From NCBI GenBank assembly GCA_001599755.1, contig BCHX01000001.1:4464001-4528000 (forward strand): a stretch of DNA of 64,000 nt. Direction: 5' to 3'. The stretch is from Gliomastix tumulicola (lineage: Eukaryota; Ascomycota; Sordariomycetes; Hypocreales; Bionectriaceae). Below, piece by piece: positions 11,826-22,100 of this stretch. Each line of letters opens with the position of its first letter. Within the stretch, counting starts at the first letter, position 1. The position numbers and the translations under genes are program-made. Below the pieces are notes generated by a model. It was not told the origin of the DNA. It worked only from the letters and a program-made list of their open reading frames with translations, and did no database searches.

Positions 11826-12149
11826 CTAGTTGTTGTTGTTGTTGTTGTTGTTGTTGTTGGCGGCGGCGGCCCAGCACCTTGCCTTGCTGCAGGCGGCATT
11901 GACGCGGGGAGGGTCGACAATGATATGGGGAGCCGGAGTGGAACAGAACACAGCTGTCTCAGCTCCAGATCCGGCCGTCGTGCTGCCGCAAGGACGTGAG
12001 ATCTTTCTGAACACATGGTTGCAGATGTTGGACGTGTAGGTGTAATGTCCACAGGGGCAACTGCCGGGGTTGTCTGGGTGGTAATAGAGTCGATAACGCG
12101 AGAGATCGGCATCAACCTCCCTAGGCTCGATAACTTGACGGTCGGCCAT
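11826..12149 (-). CDS. Small Cys-rich protein A with poly-Asn tail, paralogue of 15412-16059
   Basis: Intronless, 107 aa, starting MADRQVIEPR; a longer upstream extension of the frame is ignored because it crosses the TATA box. Seven Cys at residues 31, 33, 43, 54, 69, 87 and 92 in the context C.CG.YTY.S.IC.H...CG, then C..PAP...D.PRV...C....C. The spacing 2-10-11-15-18-5 almost equals that of the protein encoded at 15412-16059 (2-10-11-13-18-3), so the two are paralogues of one compact, probably metal-binding or disulfide-bonded fold. There is no signal peptide, which favours an intracellular metal site (inference). The protein ends in four Ala and ten Asn encoded by a GTT/AAC microsatellite running to the stop codon. 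I do not recognise a named family. Confidence 0.72.
   Translation of the reverse strand: MADRQVIEPREVDADLSRYRLYYHPDNPGSCPCGHYTYTSNICNHVFRKISRPCGSTTAGSGAETAVFCSTPAPHIIVDPPRVNAACSKARCWAAAANNNNNNNNNN
11829..11859. repeat. (GTT)10 / (AAC)10 microsatellite
   Basis: Ten perfect triplets directly before the stop codon of protein A on the minus strand, coding for ten Asn. Copy number changes would alter only tail length, as the frame is kept. Confidence 0.95.
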
Positions 12150-12734
12150 GGCAGATGATTCTTTGATAGGAGTGGCGTGGGAAAAAAAAATGTCGGGGTC
12201 GTGTAGAGGGTGTGAAGAAGAGAAGAAGCTCGTTGAATTGACTTGGAGTGTTAACCTGGGATGCTTGGGACCTCCCAGGGAATATATACACATGGGCAGC
12301 ATCTGTTGATGGCTACGTCTCGTACGGAGGCGGAGGCCCCTTGGCTTCTTGCAGGCAGTCTGGCAAGTTGTTTCGGAATCACATCTCGGCATGAGTGACC
12401 CTAATTTGATCTCACACTGCATATACGGTATTACGGGCGTGGTTGTGATTCTGGCGGTGAAGGAATGAGAGGGATGGGGTGTGCAGTTATGAACAGAGGA
12501 GTGCGCAGCCGAAACTTGGAACCGCTTCCAGGAGGGTGGTGATACCTGGATTGTACGTCTCGGGTACCTGGCCCCTGCTTGGTTAGGCGCTTGCTAATTT
12601 TGGAATGTCGCGCTGCCAGCAAGCTGTGCTAGTAGTAATAATAAAGAGCATTCATTTCCCATCTACAAGGACACTCATCACTACCAAATTCACCCATGCA
12701 CAAACGTTGCGTTCACTCGGCACACGGTTGAACG
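12150..12734. promoter_or_regulatory. Divergent promoter region between protein A and the kinase-like gene
   Basis: 585 bp separates the two divergent start codons. On the minus side a GTATATAT box (complement of 12282-12289) lies about 135 nt before the ATG of protein A. The plus side has a short AC-rich leader before 12735 but no clear TATA box. Co-regulation is possible but unproven. Confidence 0.55.
12282..12289 (-). promoter_or_regulatory. TATA box of Cys-rich gene A
   Basis: GTATATAT on the minus strand about 135 nt before the start codon; followed by a leader of normal fungal length. Confidence 0.55.
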
Positions 12735-14009
12735 ATGATCAATCCCGACTACAGGCTCTTCGTCGGAGGAGGCGGAATGTACCCCGAAGGACCGTACACA
12801 TGGGATATCACCGACATGGATCAGAGGCGTGTGTTCAGCGTGGTTTATGACCCGGGAGTGGAAATTGAAGACGAGCAGGAACAGGACAACACAGTCAATC
12901 TCTGCCTCGCCCAGCTTCGGAAGCACGTCGACCATCTCGAACAAGGTGTATACGGTTTCTCCTTCACCACACCGGACGGCCCTATCAAAAAGCTCACGGA
13001 GCTAGAAGACGACCAGACCACGTACGCCAACTACCCCCTGCCGAGCGCACTCAAGGTCTTGTTTCCCGTCAAGACCCTTCACGTCAGTAAACTGAGAGAG
13101 CTCGACCGGCTGGGCCCACAGGTGGACCTGGTGTCCTACCAAGCGGCCCCGACTGTCCGAGCCGGCGACGGGGAGGAGGCGAACAGTACGACGGCCGTCT
13201 TCAAGTACTGGTTCGTCAATAACACCTTCCACATGATCTGGCGCGAGCTTCAGATGTGGAGCGCACTGCCTCGCGACCACCCCAACATCGTCCCGTTCGA
13301 TTCCGTCATCCTCGACGACGTGAGCGGGGGCATCGTCGGCTTCACGAGCGTCTTCATCCCGGGCGGCACGCTCGAGGACACGGCGACGACTCGCACGTTC
13401 CGCCTCCGGTGGCTCCACCAGCTCGTCCGGGTCGTTGACGAACTCAACTACCACTACGGCATCCTGCACCAGGACATCGCCCCTCGGAACCTGGTGGTCG
13501 ACGGCGAGAACCTGCAGCTCTTCGACTTCAACTTCGCCGCCCCGAGTCCCAGCGAGGGCAGCCAGCTGGGGCGAGCAGACACGAGCGGGGTCGTCCGCAC
13601 CCTATACGAGGTCATCACGCTCGACGAACAGTATCGCAAGACTCGTCTCAATGCGCTGGACTTCGAGGCCGTGATGGGGCAAGAGTGGGTGAAGCACCCA
13701 GACGTGAAGCTCGACAGCGACGTGCAGGACCTCAAGGACGTTCTGGGCCAGTGGCTGGCTGGGAGGAAGGACAGGGAGTTGACGCCCCAGCCCACCTGGA
13801 TCAGGTGGCCAACACGGGACGCGGAGCACCCTCCCGTGCCAGTGCCCAGAATCAACCGTGAAGGGGAAATCACGGAGATCACCATGCAACCGGACTCGAT
13901 CCTCAAGCGAGAAGATTGGGTCAAGATGGGGAAGCCGTTCTTCAACTGGGAGAGGCCGGCGAGCTACAACCTACAGGAACACCTCGAGAAGAAAGCTACT
14001 AAGCAATAG
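12735..14009 (+). CDS. Protein-kinase-like phosphotransferase (atypical DFN)
   Basis: Intronless, 424 aa, start MINPDYRLF. The C-terminal half of the kinase fold is clear: HQDIAPRNLVV gives the catalytic loop (H245, D247, N252), followed by LFDFNF where Asn replaces Gly of the DFG metal-binding motif (D264). A hinge-like segment (VGFTSVFIPGGTLEDT) precedes it at about 198-213. The N-terminal 150 residues lack a recognisable glycine-rich loop, though the FKYWFV..TFHMIWRELQMWSAL segment resembles a degenerate N-lobe. This fits the large fungal group of kinase/aminoglycoside-phosphotransferase-like proteins, many of unknown substrate. The acidic catalytic residues are kept, so it may be active. 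It lies between the two Cys-rich paralogues and is divergent from copy A. Confidence 0.75.
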   Translation: MINPDYRLFVGGGGMYPEGPYTWDITDMDQRRVFSVVYDPGVEIEDEQEQDNTVNLCLAQLRKHVDHLEQGVYGFSFTTPDGPIKKLTELEDDQTTYANYPLPSALKVLFPVKTLHVSKLRELDRLGPQVDLVSYQAAPTVRAGDGEEANSTTAVFKYWFVNNTFHMIWRELQMWSALPRDHPNIVPFDSVILDDVSGGIVGFTSVFIPGGTLEDTATTRTFRLRWLHQLVRVVDELNYHYGILHQDIAPRNLVVDGENLQLFDFNFAAPSPSEGSQLGRADTSGVVRTLYEVITLDEQYRKTRLNALDFEAVMGQEWVKHPDVKLDSDVQDLKDVLGQWLAGRKDRELTPQPTWIRWPTRDAEHPPVPVPRINREGEITEITMQPDSILKREDWVKMGKPFFNWERPASYNLQEHLEKKATKQ

Positions 14010-15308
14010 CGGGACCGATGGCTTTCCACCTTGATTCAGGACGTACTTTGGCAGCTTTGTTGGTGCGGTTATGTGGGCGGTCACATGCGGGATTTGGTCA
14101 GAATGATGCGTGCTAGTTATTTCATTGCATTTCGTGAGCAGCATGGCAAGAATTCCTTGACAAATAGTGACATGCTTGATAACGATCGCAGGTTCGATTG
14201 GTCGGGCGATGTCGAGATTGTGTAGCCGATACGACTTGGAGTGGCATGAAATCCACTCGGTGAGAAGACGGGACTCGAGGGAGGGGTCGTTGATGAAGGG
14301 CTTAAGACTTTGGGCCTTCGAGTCACTTGGCAAATCTCCGCTAGCGCTTCCACTCCCACGTGCCCCCCCATGATCTACTCTATTACGAGTTGACGCTGGT
14401 CGGACAATTTTCCTTCCCTGGTCTTTCTTTCTGCTTCCTTGAGCTAAGGCATCTTTGGTGGGCTCCCATGGTACGCACCCTGAGGTAAAATGTGGGTTAA
14501 CATTTGTGTTTCAAGAAATTGATGACCTGTGAGGAGTACTGGGCCGTCGGTACCGCCAGTGACAATTTTAGCATAACGCCACTAATATCAGCGGCTGCTA
14601 GTAATATTAACCAGTCAGAGCCATCTGGCACGGTGTCACTGACAAAGGCTCCCGATGTGTTATCACCCGCTCGAAGTGAGCATCTACCTTTGCATGTCTT
14701 GGGGCCTGAACTCCAACCGCGAGCACCTTCTATGCGGACCAAGTCTGACGGTCACGCAACTTATCTGTTGTGGGCCCGCAGATAAAAATTCACTGGGAAT
14801 TGAAGCCCAGATACTGGAATGAGCCATGGCGAGTGAGGGGGTTTCATTACGCCCGGGTCACTGGTGCACTGATAATACCATGTTACGCTATCGTTGCGGC
14901 TGTGTGGTATGGCGGCGCCTAGTCTCCCCTCTCCCTCCCTGCCTTCTATTTGCCAAGACCATCCCCCAGGCCCTGCATACCACTAGTGAAAGCTGGGAAT
15001 GCAGCCTGCGCTGTGCAGGGTCCCTGCTCTAAGCCAAAGCTCTTTCTCTAGAATTAGACATGTTTACGCAGGAGGAGAGCCGGGTCATCGCTACATGATG
15101 AGATGAGGTAGACAAAGAATAGGAGGAATGGGAAGACCATCAATGCTCTTTGTCTGGGCGATTCGAGGGCGGCGTGGAATGATACGGAGGCATAGAACAG
15201 GTTCCAAAATTAGGTTGTACCAAATAAAACCTGATGGGTCGACTCATCTGCGCTCAGTAATGGCAGAACTACCTCAGATTCTTCGGCCATCCCTCATCGT
15301 CCGCGACG
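14010..15308. other. Intergenic region without a supported gene
   Basis: 1.3 kb between the kinase-like gene and the promoter of Cys-rich gene B. No frame with a recognisable motif, no RNA gene seen. Confidence 0.55.
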
Positions 15309-15314
15309 TATAAG
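15309..15314 (+). promoter_or_regulatory. TATA box of Cys-rich gene B
   Basis: TATAAG about 100 nt before the start codon at 15412, followed by a leader poor in G. Confidence 0.5.
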
Positions 15315-15411
15315 ATCATTGAGGCAAGACTCAATTATCCAAGATCAACTTCCAACTTCTCAAGGCAACATTATATCTACATTATACTACATCCCACACT
15401 TTCACGAAACC

Positions 15412-16059
15412 ATGGAGCCTAAAAAGACCACCAAAATTGCGCCCAAGGGCACCAAGCGCAAGGACCCTCCCAATGACGACCGCGATGTCATCAAACCTGA
15501 GGACATCCCGTTTGATGTCACAAAGCGGCTCGTTCGTGCGGACGGCAGCAAGTGGGACAGGCTTCCTGACGGTGACCCCGATACGATCGCACCCTGGCAC
15601 ACAGGCGAGGACGTCGTGAAGCGGCTCGTTCACTCTCCAAGCAACCCGGAAAACTGCGTGTGCGGATATTATACCTACAGATCCAGCATCTGCGGTCACA
15701 TTTACATACATCGCCACGTCACCTGTGGCCGAACTTCAAACAAATATAACGTTTTCACATTGTGTGTCCGGCCAGCGCCACGACACGACGTCGACCGGCC
15801 TCGGGTCCACGAAGAGTGTGGCAGGTGTTCTCATCCCGGAAGCGAGCCTGGCGACGTTCTCGACTTGGAGAGTGACGAGGAGCTGCGGCCCCCGAACTTT
15901 GATCCGGACTTCGATCTGATTGCGCCGACCGTCGACGATGACTCCAAGACCGCTAAACTTGAGAAGGAACCAGACGGCGATCTGAACACGACCAAGAAGC
16001 CAGAGGTAGCGACCGACAATGACCTCTGTCTCTCTTGCAAGTCGAAAATGAAAAAGTGA
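15412..16059 (+). CDS. Cys-rich protein B, paralogue of 11826-12149
   Basis: Intronless, 215 aa from MEPKKTTKIA (context AAACCATGG). The core at residues 74-139 carries seven Cys (82, 84, 94, 105, 118, 136, 139) in the pattern C.CGYYTYRSSICGH...CG, then CVRPAPRHDVDRPRV..EC..C, matching protein A. Unlike A it has a basic Lys-rich N-terminus (K4-K5, KRK at 15-17), a repeated DV.KRLV segment (35-41 and 68-73), and an acidic Asp/Glu-rich C-terminal tail ending in a CLSC knuckle (C206, C209) followed by basic residues. This looks like an intracellular, possibly nuclear, metal-binding protein; that is inference. No named family recognised. The duplication of the DV.KRLV element suggests an internal repeat in which only the second copy kept the Cys core. 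Confidence 0.75.
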   Translation: MEPKKTTKIAPKGTKRKDPPNDDRDVIKPEDIPFDVTKRLVRADGSKWDRLPDGDPDTIAPWHTGEDVVKRLVHSPSNPENCVCGYYTYRSSICGHIYIHRHVTCGRTSNKYNVFTLCVRPAPRHDVDRPRVHEECGRCSHPGSEPGDVLDLESDEELRPPNFDPDFDLIAPTVDDDSKTAKLEKEPDGDLNTTKKPEVATDNDLCLSCKSKMKK

Positions 16060-17944
16060 CGCTCAGTCGAGTAGTAGAACGCGGAGCACAGGGAGGAGGG
16101 AGGTGGATAGGTGGGAGATCGCTTGTGACATTTCTGTTGGAATTGGGATTGTACGGTATTGGACTTTCGGAGTTAGTTCCATCTGATGTAACGATTTGGT
16201 GGCAATAAAAGTCCCGTACCTCGTTCCGATGTGCATGTGATTTGGAGACTTGGATGAAAGCCTACAGCGGTGTTGGGGCTCGCTGAAAAGCAGCGCTGGC
16301 TGGCTCGCCTGTAGACTACAGGAGATGACATGCTATCTCGTCTTACTACCAGCAGGCGCCTTAAATGTACGGGATCTCGTCTCCGTCCTTACGCCGGTGG
16401 CGAACAGAGATTCCATCATTTCCTCTCGCAAGTACGCAGTGGTTCAGCCCTAAGGTGCACGGAAGGACGTGGTCCCTAATCATGGTCGGCACAGCGACTA
16501 TTAGGTGTATCGTTCAGGAGCTTCAGAGGCGCTGTAGAATTGCCTAGGCCTGAGACACGCCTGGGACGGAAGATTTAGTGATGTTGTGGTACAGAAGGAC
16601 AGGGGATTAGAAGGAGGGGAGGGGAGGGGCCTACGTGCGGCTGACACACCTTGGTGTGAATTCCTAATACATGCTGTCCTTGGTCGGCATTACCGCCACT
16701 TTGGACGGTTTCTCACTCCTTAATCACTGGGCAAAGAGGGGTAGACGCCCAGTCCGAGTGCTGCATCCATTTCCCCCCTCCCACCCCAAGTTGCTCATTC
16801 CCTGCACATTGCCAAAGCCGTCGGCACCAATGCAATGTCAGCACAGCCATCTCAGCTTCTGATAGCCCTCCCTATAAGTCACTATGGCATGCTCTAGAGC
16901 AGCCCGTTCAGCCCAAGTAGTGTTCAAGCCGACACTTCACGCGCTGAGATTCCGTAGTCTAAAATCAAACAACGGCCTGGGGCTCAAAGGGACCGATGCT
17001 GACTCTTCCCAAAAGTGAGGCGAGCATTGCAAAGAATCCCTGCCCTTCCATCCCACCATCATCGTTCCGTGACCCCGCCCTTGGCGGCAAGTATGACATT
17101 CTGGAGTCGGCAACTATCGAAAGCTAGGCAATACCAAGACAACCACCTTTTCACATGCTAGAGGTAGCGGGCGCCATTTCATGAGAGCGAGCCTCGTGGT
17201 GCAGTGGAGCTGCACTCCTTGTCATCTTGATTCCAAATTGGGTAATCGGTCAAGCATCAGACAGCATTGAAATCAGGTTTCTTTTTTTTTCCAGCGACAG
17301 GTCATTTCTCCGTCGCTCAGGTCGCCCAGGAACGACGGGGAGCTGGAAAGCTGGACGGGCTAGCGCGCGTCTCAATCGACATAGAGCTCTACTATTGTGA
17401 AAGATGACTGCATGAGCCACCCTCCCCCTTCATTATCAAGGCCCTAGGCAAATGAACAGGCGCCATTTGCACTGCTTGGCCCCAGGCGGGGCCTGAAACA
17501 GATTGGTAGCTCAATCTGCACGGAGGCTGGTGGTGCAAATTGAGCACATTTATCGAGGGGCACCACCTCCGGGGGCTGCGTAATAGTGCGCAGCAGCTGG
17601 CTGTGTCATCAGCGCGTAGCCGGGGGCCTTTGCCCGATTCGACTCCCACTCGGGCGACCAGTCACACGGACAGCACATCGCATCGGCGATTCAGGCCAAA
17701 CACCCATACCTTAGACTTTTCGTGTAGTGAAACGAGGACTCGGGACGAAAGCACAGGGACGACCGAGCCCGACGTTGACAACGTGTGTGGGCAGCACAAA
17801 AACTGCCGTACTAACACTCTATTCTTCCTATTACGACGCCGTAGAGATCAGGCACTCCCACGGGCAGGATTTGAGAAACCAAGTGCCACCCACCACAGCG
17901 GATAGTCCCATGGGCCGGACACTCTGATAGCGGCGATCATGGGC
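16060..17944. other. Intergenic region left of the retrotransposon
   Basis: 1.9 kb without a supported gene. Ordinary GC content continues right up to the element's target site, so RIP did not spread outward here. Confidence 0.6.
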
Positions 17945-17949
17945 CTTCG
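17945..17949. repeat. Left target-site duplication CTTCG
   Basis: CTTCG directly precedes the left LTR; the same five bases follow the right LTR at 26049-26053. Five-bp duplications are usual for Ty3/Gypsy and Copia integrases. Confidence 0.9.
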
Positions 17950-18176
17950 TGTTAAGACTAGGTCTTGGAATGAAGTGAGGAAGGTGAAAGGGCACGTAGA
18001 AGGTAGCGTATTAGGTGCAAGGCATAGGCAAATATATAGCTAGGGGTAGGTATATAACTATATTAATCTCTAAGGCTCCTACTAGGTTTAATTATTTAGC
18101 CTTCTTTTATACTTTATCTCCCTCTATATAACTTCCCCACTTAGGTCTAGGGTAAATAATAAATTAGCTTCTAATA
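17950..18176 (-). repeat. Left LTR (3' LTR of the minus-strand element)
   Basis: 227 bp, same length as 25822-26048. Starts TGTTAAGAC; its inner end CTTCTAATA corresponds to CTTCTGACA in the other copy. The outer 80-100 bp retain GC and CpG; the inner part carries G-to-A and C-to-T changes. Confidence 0.92.
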
Positions 18177-18628
18177 AGATACTCCCTCTATTAGTATTTT
18201 ACCCTTAAGGTATAAGATTCACTATATATTAGGGTATATTAGTAGTAATATTATAGTTTATCTCCTATAAAATCTTAGGTTACCTTATATATATCTAGGT
18301 ATTATAGGTACTTTAGTATATTATTAGTATAATATATAGTCTCTTACCTTTAATTATTATACTTATATAAAATACTAAGTAATTTAATTATTAATTAATA
18401 AATAGGGTAATTATTATATACTATTTAATAGTTAATAAATAGCTTTTATTTACCTAGTTTATTAAGGCTTTTTATATTATTTTTATTATATAATAGCTAG
18501 GCTATAGCTATAAAAACTTACTATAATTACCCTTAGACCTTTTTTTCTTTCTTTCTTTTATAAGCTTTATTAATATTATAAGTTTCTATTTACCTAGACT
18601 AGTAGAATATTAGTATTTTACTACTTAA

Positions 18629-19106
18629 TGTTACGACCCAACCAACATGGTCGTGGGATCACGGACCGAGTGGGTCACACGGACACGGACGGAAGGATGT
18701 TCCATCCCGACGAAAGAACTTACCCTACACCCAGGGTTCACGAGGAACGAGTGAACCACCAAGTGAACCAGAGCGTGAACCACTCAGTGAACCACTCAGT
18801 GAACCACGCAGTGAACCAAGAGCACCACCCAGTATATATATACCACAGTCATTACCCAGATAGATTGGATAGCTCGCCAGCTATCAATAAAGCACCTTGC
18901 TTAGACGCACCTTTTGCCAATAAGCATACCGAGCCAGAGCATCCTTTGCTGATACCAGTTCCCCTCAGCCTTGCTGATACTCACGACTCATTAGCTGTGA
19001 CTACCATCTCGCTCAGTCAAGACATCCCAGAGTTCTGAGAACATAAAATATTGTTCGAACCCCGATCCGACTACCCTACACCGGACGGATCACCCCGTTC
19101 GTCACA
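18629..19106 (+). mobile_element. Nested GC-rich solo LTR
   Basis: 478 bp of normal GC content inside the AT-rich element. Ends form imperfect inverted repeats (TGTTACGACC / GTTCGTCACA) and both sides carry the 5-bp duplication CTTAA (18624-18628, 19107-19111). Inside are six 12-bp tandem units (18751-18822), a TATATATATACC box near 18832 and an AATAAA at 18886, in the order promoter then polyadenylation signal on the plus strand. An open frame of 136 codons (18628-19038) crosses it but is a by-product of the period-12 repeat and GC content. A solo LTR usually arises by recombination between the two LTRs of a full element. It shows no RIP, so it arrived after, or escaped, the RIP of its host element. 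Confidence 0.88.
18751..18822. repeat. Six 12-bp tandem units inside the solo LTR
   Basis: Units start GTGAACCA at 18751, 18763, 18775, 18787, 18799 and 18811; units 3 and 4 are identical (GTGAACCACTCA) and the others differ in the last 2-4 bases. They sit just upstream of the TATA-like box. Confidence 0.93.
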
Positions 19107-19130
19107 CTTAAGCTCTATTAATATACTTAA

Positions 19131-19167
19131 TCTCTCCCTCTCTCTCTTAATCTCTCTCTCTCTCTTA
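19131..19167. repeat. CT-rich low-complexity tract
   Basis: Runs of CTCTCT interrupted by TTAAT, just right of the solo LTR and within the RIP-mutated element. Confidence 0.7.
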
Positions 19168-22100
19168 CTATAACTTTTTATATTAACTAGTAAGTTCTAG
19201 TTATAGCTTTATTATTATTATTTTACTATATATTTTTATTATTAATATAGTTATAATACTATAGCTTATATATTTATATTAATTAAACTAATTTTATAAG
19301 CCTCCCTATATTACTTTTATATTACTTTATTATTAACTTTTTATAATAGTCCCTTCTCTATATCCCTTATACTAGTTAATCTAGTTATTATTATACTATA
19401 AGTTAGCTTTCTTCCTCCTAGAACTTATAATATTATTAATATTTTAAAGCTTTATTACTCTTTTTATACCCTTTAAGGTTAAAACCTTATAAGTTCTAGA
19501 GTAGGGGTTAACTTTTAGTACTAGATTATTAATAATTTTTAGTATTATTACTATTTTTACACCCTCCTAGGCTACTACCCTATAGGTTCCTAAGCTTAGT
19601 TTATTATATAGCTATACCTTTACTAATAGTTTATAGTACTATTACTACTCCCTTACTCTCTAGGGCTACTATTTTCTTATTTATACCTACTTCTACTCCT
19701 ATCTCTACTTATCTTTATAGTACTATTACCCTTAAAGTATAAATTTACTATAAAATTACTATTTTATCTTTATTAACTTATTTTAGTATAGTTAAGAAGA
19801 CTAATAAGTTTAAGTCTAAAAAAGGCCTAATAGGTAAACTCTCCCTATAAGTATATTTTAAAGTAAAATATTACTACTTTACTATTAACTTATTATTATA
19901 TAATTATATTAAAAATAGTAAATTATACTACTATTAGTATTTAATTTCTTAGGTAAAATACTATACTAAGAACTAGTATAAGTTAAATAAAGTATTATTT
20001 TACTATAATAATAAGTATAAATTTTAAATATATTATATAGTAATTTCCTAGTAAACTTATAGTAAGTAAATAGCTAATTAGCTTAATTAAAGCTAACTAT
20101 TACTAAGCCTATATTAAGAATAGTAAGGACTATAACCCTTTATATACTACTACCTCCTACTACTTAATACTTTATATTATTTTAGACTTTTTACTTTCTA
20201 TAAGCTACCTCTTTACTAAGATAATACTTTATTCTCTACTAATTTATTATTAATAGACCTCCTTCCTTACCTATATCTATAAGGTTATTATAGTAACTTA
20301 CTATATTTCTAGTAAGTTACTACTTATTTACTAGAAGGCTAAGGCCTTCTAGAAGTATCTCTACTAGAAGTACTAGGAGGTATTATACCTTTAGGTGTAA
20401 ATTAATATAGCTAACTCCCTAGTTATACTTACTACTACCTTTACTACTAGCTAGGTATACTTCCTTACTTTTATATTACTATTACTTTACTATTAACTTG
20501 CTTTAGGGTATCCCCCTACCTACTACTAATTACCCTAACTTTAATACTCTCTTATCTAAGATAAATAAGGAGGAGGATAAGAATAAGAAGTAAAGTAATT
20601 TATTACTATTTTACTATTAGTTTATTATTTATTAGGGCTCCCCTACTACCTCTATAAAGATAGTCTTCTACTATAATAAAATTAAGTTTTTACTCTTTAT
20701 ACTTTACTTTAATCTCTCCCTAAATAATAGCTACTTCTATATAGTTATTTAGCTACTATATTCCTTTTATAGTTATTTATTATTATTATATTAATAAATA
20801 TTAACTTCTTTAATTAAATATTATCTTCCTTAAGATATTTTTTCTACTTTACTAAGTAAAGGTATCTTTTACCTTTAAACTTATAGTTAATAATTTACTT
20901 AACTTTAAATATTTTATTATTTTTAAATAAGTAATCTACTAGCTTACTTAAAGTATTATTATAGTTAATATATAGCTCTAGAGCTATAATATTAAATATA
21001 TTATAGATCTTTAAAGTTAATAGTAAGTGTAACTTATATATTAGGCTATTTAATATATACTTTATAATTTAATAAGGGCCTATAAACTTTACTATTAGTT
21101 TTCTACTAGGTTACTATAAGTTTAAGTTCTTAGTTAAAATTAAAATTTAATTATTTATCTTTAACCTCTTTATAGTTCTTTTCCTATTATATTACTTTAT
21201 ATAATCCTTACTTAACTTTTATAGTATAATTACTATATCTTTCTATATTTTCTATATTTATTTAACTCTCTCCTCTACTACTACTATAATTTATTTTAAC
21301 TTTAATAATAATACCCCTAGACTATAGAGCTAGAAACCTTATAGTAACTTTACTAAGAATTTACTAGTAGCTAAGTATTCTACTATATTATATATAAATT
21401 CCCTAAGTAGAAGCCTTATATCTTAGTTAAGTTAATCCCTATTATAAAAGGCCTAAAGGTAATATTCTAAGTTCTAATTCTACCTCTCTATTTAGCTATT
21501 TATTTATAGGTGGAAAGTAGTATTAAGGTACCTCTTATATATTAATAGATTATAGAAACTTTACTAAAACTAACTTATAAAGAGACTTCTATAATTTAAA
21601 ATAATATTACTAGGTATTCTATATTAATTAAATATATACTATAGGAATAACCTTACTAATTTATTACTAGTAATATTCTTTAATATTAATATATAAAGGG
21701 TATACTTTATAAATTAATTTACTATTATTAATATTAAATTTAGAGTCTTATAATTATATTTTTTAATACTTAGTAGACCTATAATAAAGTTTATTAATAT
21801 TTCCTTAAATAAATATATAGGTAGTAATAAGGTAGTAAGTACTCTATAAGATTAATATAATTTTAGCTTAATCTTCTAATATATATTATAAATTTAAATA
21901 TACTACTTAATATTCTATTTTATCCTATATTAATAATAGTATAGTATTATCCTTATAAGTATATAGTAAACTCCTTAATAACCTATAATTATATTATTAT
22001 AAAATAAACTTAATACTTTAAACCTTAATCCCTAAGGTATATAAATATAATTCCTAAAGAGTATTAACTATTTACTAGTAGTAACCTAGAAGTATCTCTT

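Noticed and set aside
18751..18822. Short regularly spaced repeats that might suggest a CRISPR array
   Set aside because: Units abut with no spacers, and the genome is fungal.
18628..19038. 136-codon frame with NHSVNHSVNH repeats
   Set aside because: Lies inside the solo LTR; the peptide repeat is the 12-bp DNA array read in frame. Treated as LTR sequence, not a gene.
19057..19075. GTTCGAACCCC resembling a tRNA B box
   Set aside because: Inside the solo LTR; no cloverleaf stems or A box at the expected distance on either strand.
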